This document shows positions 63,139 to 64,000 of a stretch of DNA of 64,000 nt, one piece after another. The stretch is from assembly GCA_902362455.1 (NCBI GenBank), contig CABIWJ010000002.1, forward strand, positions 341,640-405,639, in the 5' to 3' direction. Both the position numbers and the translations under genes were made by a program. How positions within the stretch are numbered: the stretch's first letter is position 1; the number at the start of each line of letters is the position of its first letter. The DNA is from Eubacteriaceae bacterium. GTDB lineage: Bacteria > Bacillota > Clostridia > Lachnospirales > Lachnospiraceae. The notes below the pieces were generated by a model, which was given only the letters and a program-made list of their open reading frames with translations, searched no databases and was not told the origin of the DNA.

Positions 63139-63726
63139 ATGGATTATTTTAAATATGTTATGGAAATATTAGAAAAAAATAATGATATTGTTCAAGTAAA
63201 TAAATGTGAATATAAATTAGAACACAATGAATATTCATATGAATTATTTAAGAATAATATCTCTGAAAATAGCAAATTTATTTATAATACATACAGTCTA
63301 TTCAAACTGGATTGGAAAAGTAAAGTAAATAAGGATAGAGGCTTCATTGATTTTATTCCATATTCAAAATTAATAATGGAACATGAAAAATTATGTTCTG
63401 AAATTAAAGATATTGAAAATGATATTATAGAAGAACAGGATAAAGCAATTGAGGACATTCGACATTGGTATCCTCTTTTCGGCTTTCCAAATGGAGATAA
63501 ATTTTGCTTTGATGATAGAACAGGAAAGATTGTATTTTTTGAGCATGATGTCTTTGATCATGGAATCAATTTACATGGCTTAGTAATTGCTGATTCAATA
63601 GATTTACTGCTAACAGATTGGAGTAAAATTTTATTTATTGATATTTATGATTGGTTTGAAGGAGTAAATGATAAAGGTCTGGATATTAGCAAAAAAATAT
63701 ATGATTTTGTTAGAGGACTACAGTAA
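63139..63726 (+). CDS. SMI1/KNR4 (SUKH)-like immunity protein
   Basis: A 195-residue acidic protein. The C-terminal half (HWYPLFGFPNGDKFCFDDRT, IVFFEHDVFDHGINLHGLVI, LLLTDWSKILFIDIYDWFEG) fits the SUKH/SMI1-KNR4 fold common among immunity proteins of polymorphic toxins. No ribosome site precedes ATG 63139, and an upstream HINT fragment is fused in frame, so translation may depend on that fusion or the gene may be silent. Confidence 0.65.
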   Translation: MDYFKYVMEILEKNNDIVQVNKCEYKLEHNEYSYELFKNNISENSKFIYNTYSLFKLDWKSKVNKDRGFIDFIPYSKLIMEHEKLCSEIKDIENDIIEEQDKAIEDIRHWYPLFGFPNGDKFCFDDRTGKIVFFEHDVFDHGINLHGLVIADSIDLLLTDWSKILFIDIYDWFEGVNDKGLDISKKIYDFVRGLQ

Positions 63727-63965
63727 GAAAAATAAGAATTACATACTATTGTTTAGAATATAAAGATTTTTCTACATCATTCCAATAGGTTTTTCAAAAG
63801 TAATGGAACAGCATGTAAAATATGAGGTTTCATAATCAATTTCAAGTCATTGATGACAATGATACAATGAGAGCAGGACGATTGATGTCATTATCATTAA
63901 AAACAGAGATACAGATAATGGTGGATATAGTTCCTTACCAATGAATTAAAAGGAGAAGAACATAG

Positions 63966-64000
63966 ATGGCAAATCTGTCAAATATAGAAGGTAATATTCA
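63966..64000 (+). CDS. Start of a gene cut by the window edge
   Basis: ATG 63966 with AGGAG at 63951-63955 reads MANLSNIEGNI to the edge. By position it is probably another immunity gene. Just upstream, near 63896-63921, AAAAACAGAGATACAGATAAT repeats the Rhs fragment 1 sequence with one mismatch. Confidence 0.35.
   Translation, partial: MANLSNIEGNI

Overview
The window is AT-rich chromosomal DNA from a low-GC Gram-positive anaerobe of the Clostridia, most likely a Lachnospiraceae member. Pointers are ABC-F, Rex, MazF, YebC and RlmH genes of Firmicutes type, an NfnAB transhydrogenase, a Re-citrate-synthase-like enzyme paired with NADP isocitrate dehydrogenase, strong GGAGG ribosome sites and several TTG/GTG starts. 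No rRNA, tRNA, CRISPR array, complete insertion sequence or prophage was seen.

Region 1 (1-35.9 kb) is mostly core genome: a class A penicillin-binding protein (cut by the left edge), yigZ and typA sharing a two-way terminator, a stand-alone response regulator, icd, carbamate kinase, a Re-citrate-synthase candidate with its GntR regulator, an ABC-F ATPase, a rex-acpS-nnr-alr-mazF run, a CNNM/CBS protein, yebC, a large Big_2 surface protein, two zinc-ribbon membrane proteins, nfnAB, a 2-hydroxyacid dehydrogenase, a CapA lipoprotein, rlmH and an RlmD-type methyltransferase. The whole space between gntR and the ABC-F gene (11077-11611) is one enormous imperfect inverted repeat.

Region 2 (36-46.3 kb) is a defence island built into a broken type I restriction-modification locus. 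HsdR and HsdM remnants and two related helix-turn-helix cassettes flank it. Inside are a type II-short CBASS operon (HNH-SAVED effector, CD-NTase, E2-like protein, WYL regulator resembling CapW) and a long prokaryotic Argonaute with a complete DEDD tetrad. Two related palindromes (core GTCGCATTAAT), one upstream of each system, suggest that one regulator may control both.

Region 3 (46.5-60.4 kb) is metabolic: a GH13 alpha-glucosidase, a GAF-GGDEF protein, a queuosine-precursor operon (queD-queE-folE-queC-queF) behind a promoter/structured leader/terminator and carrying a duplicated structured element, an XRE-cupin regulator, a class III aminotransferase, an iron alcohol dehydrogenase, and an amino-acid ABC transporter whose ATPase is fused to a cytidylate-kinase-like domain. 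Leaders of the aminotransferase and the transporter share a CAAAGGCG-based stem.

Region 4 (60.4-64 kb) is a graveyard of Rhs/polymorphic-toxin cassettes: Rhs core fragments, four short toxin-tail remnants, a HINT fragment and a series of putative immunity genes, some intact and some broken.
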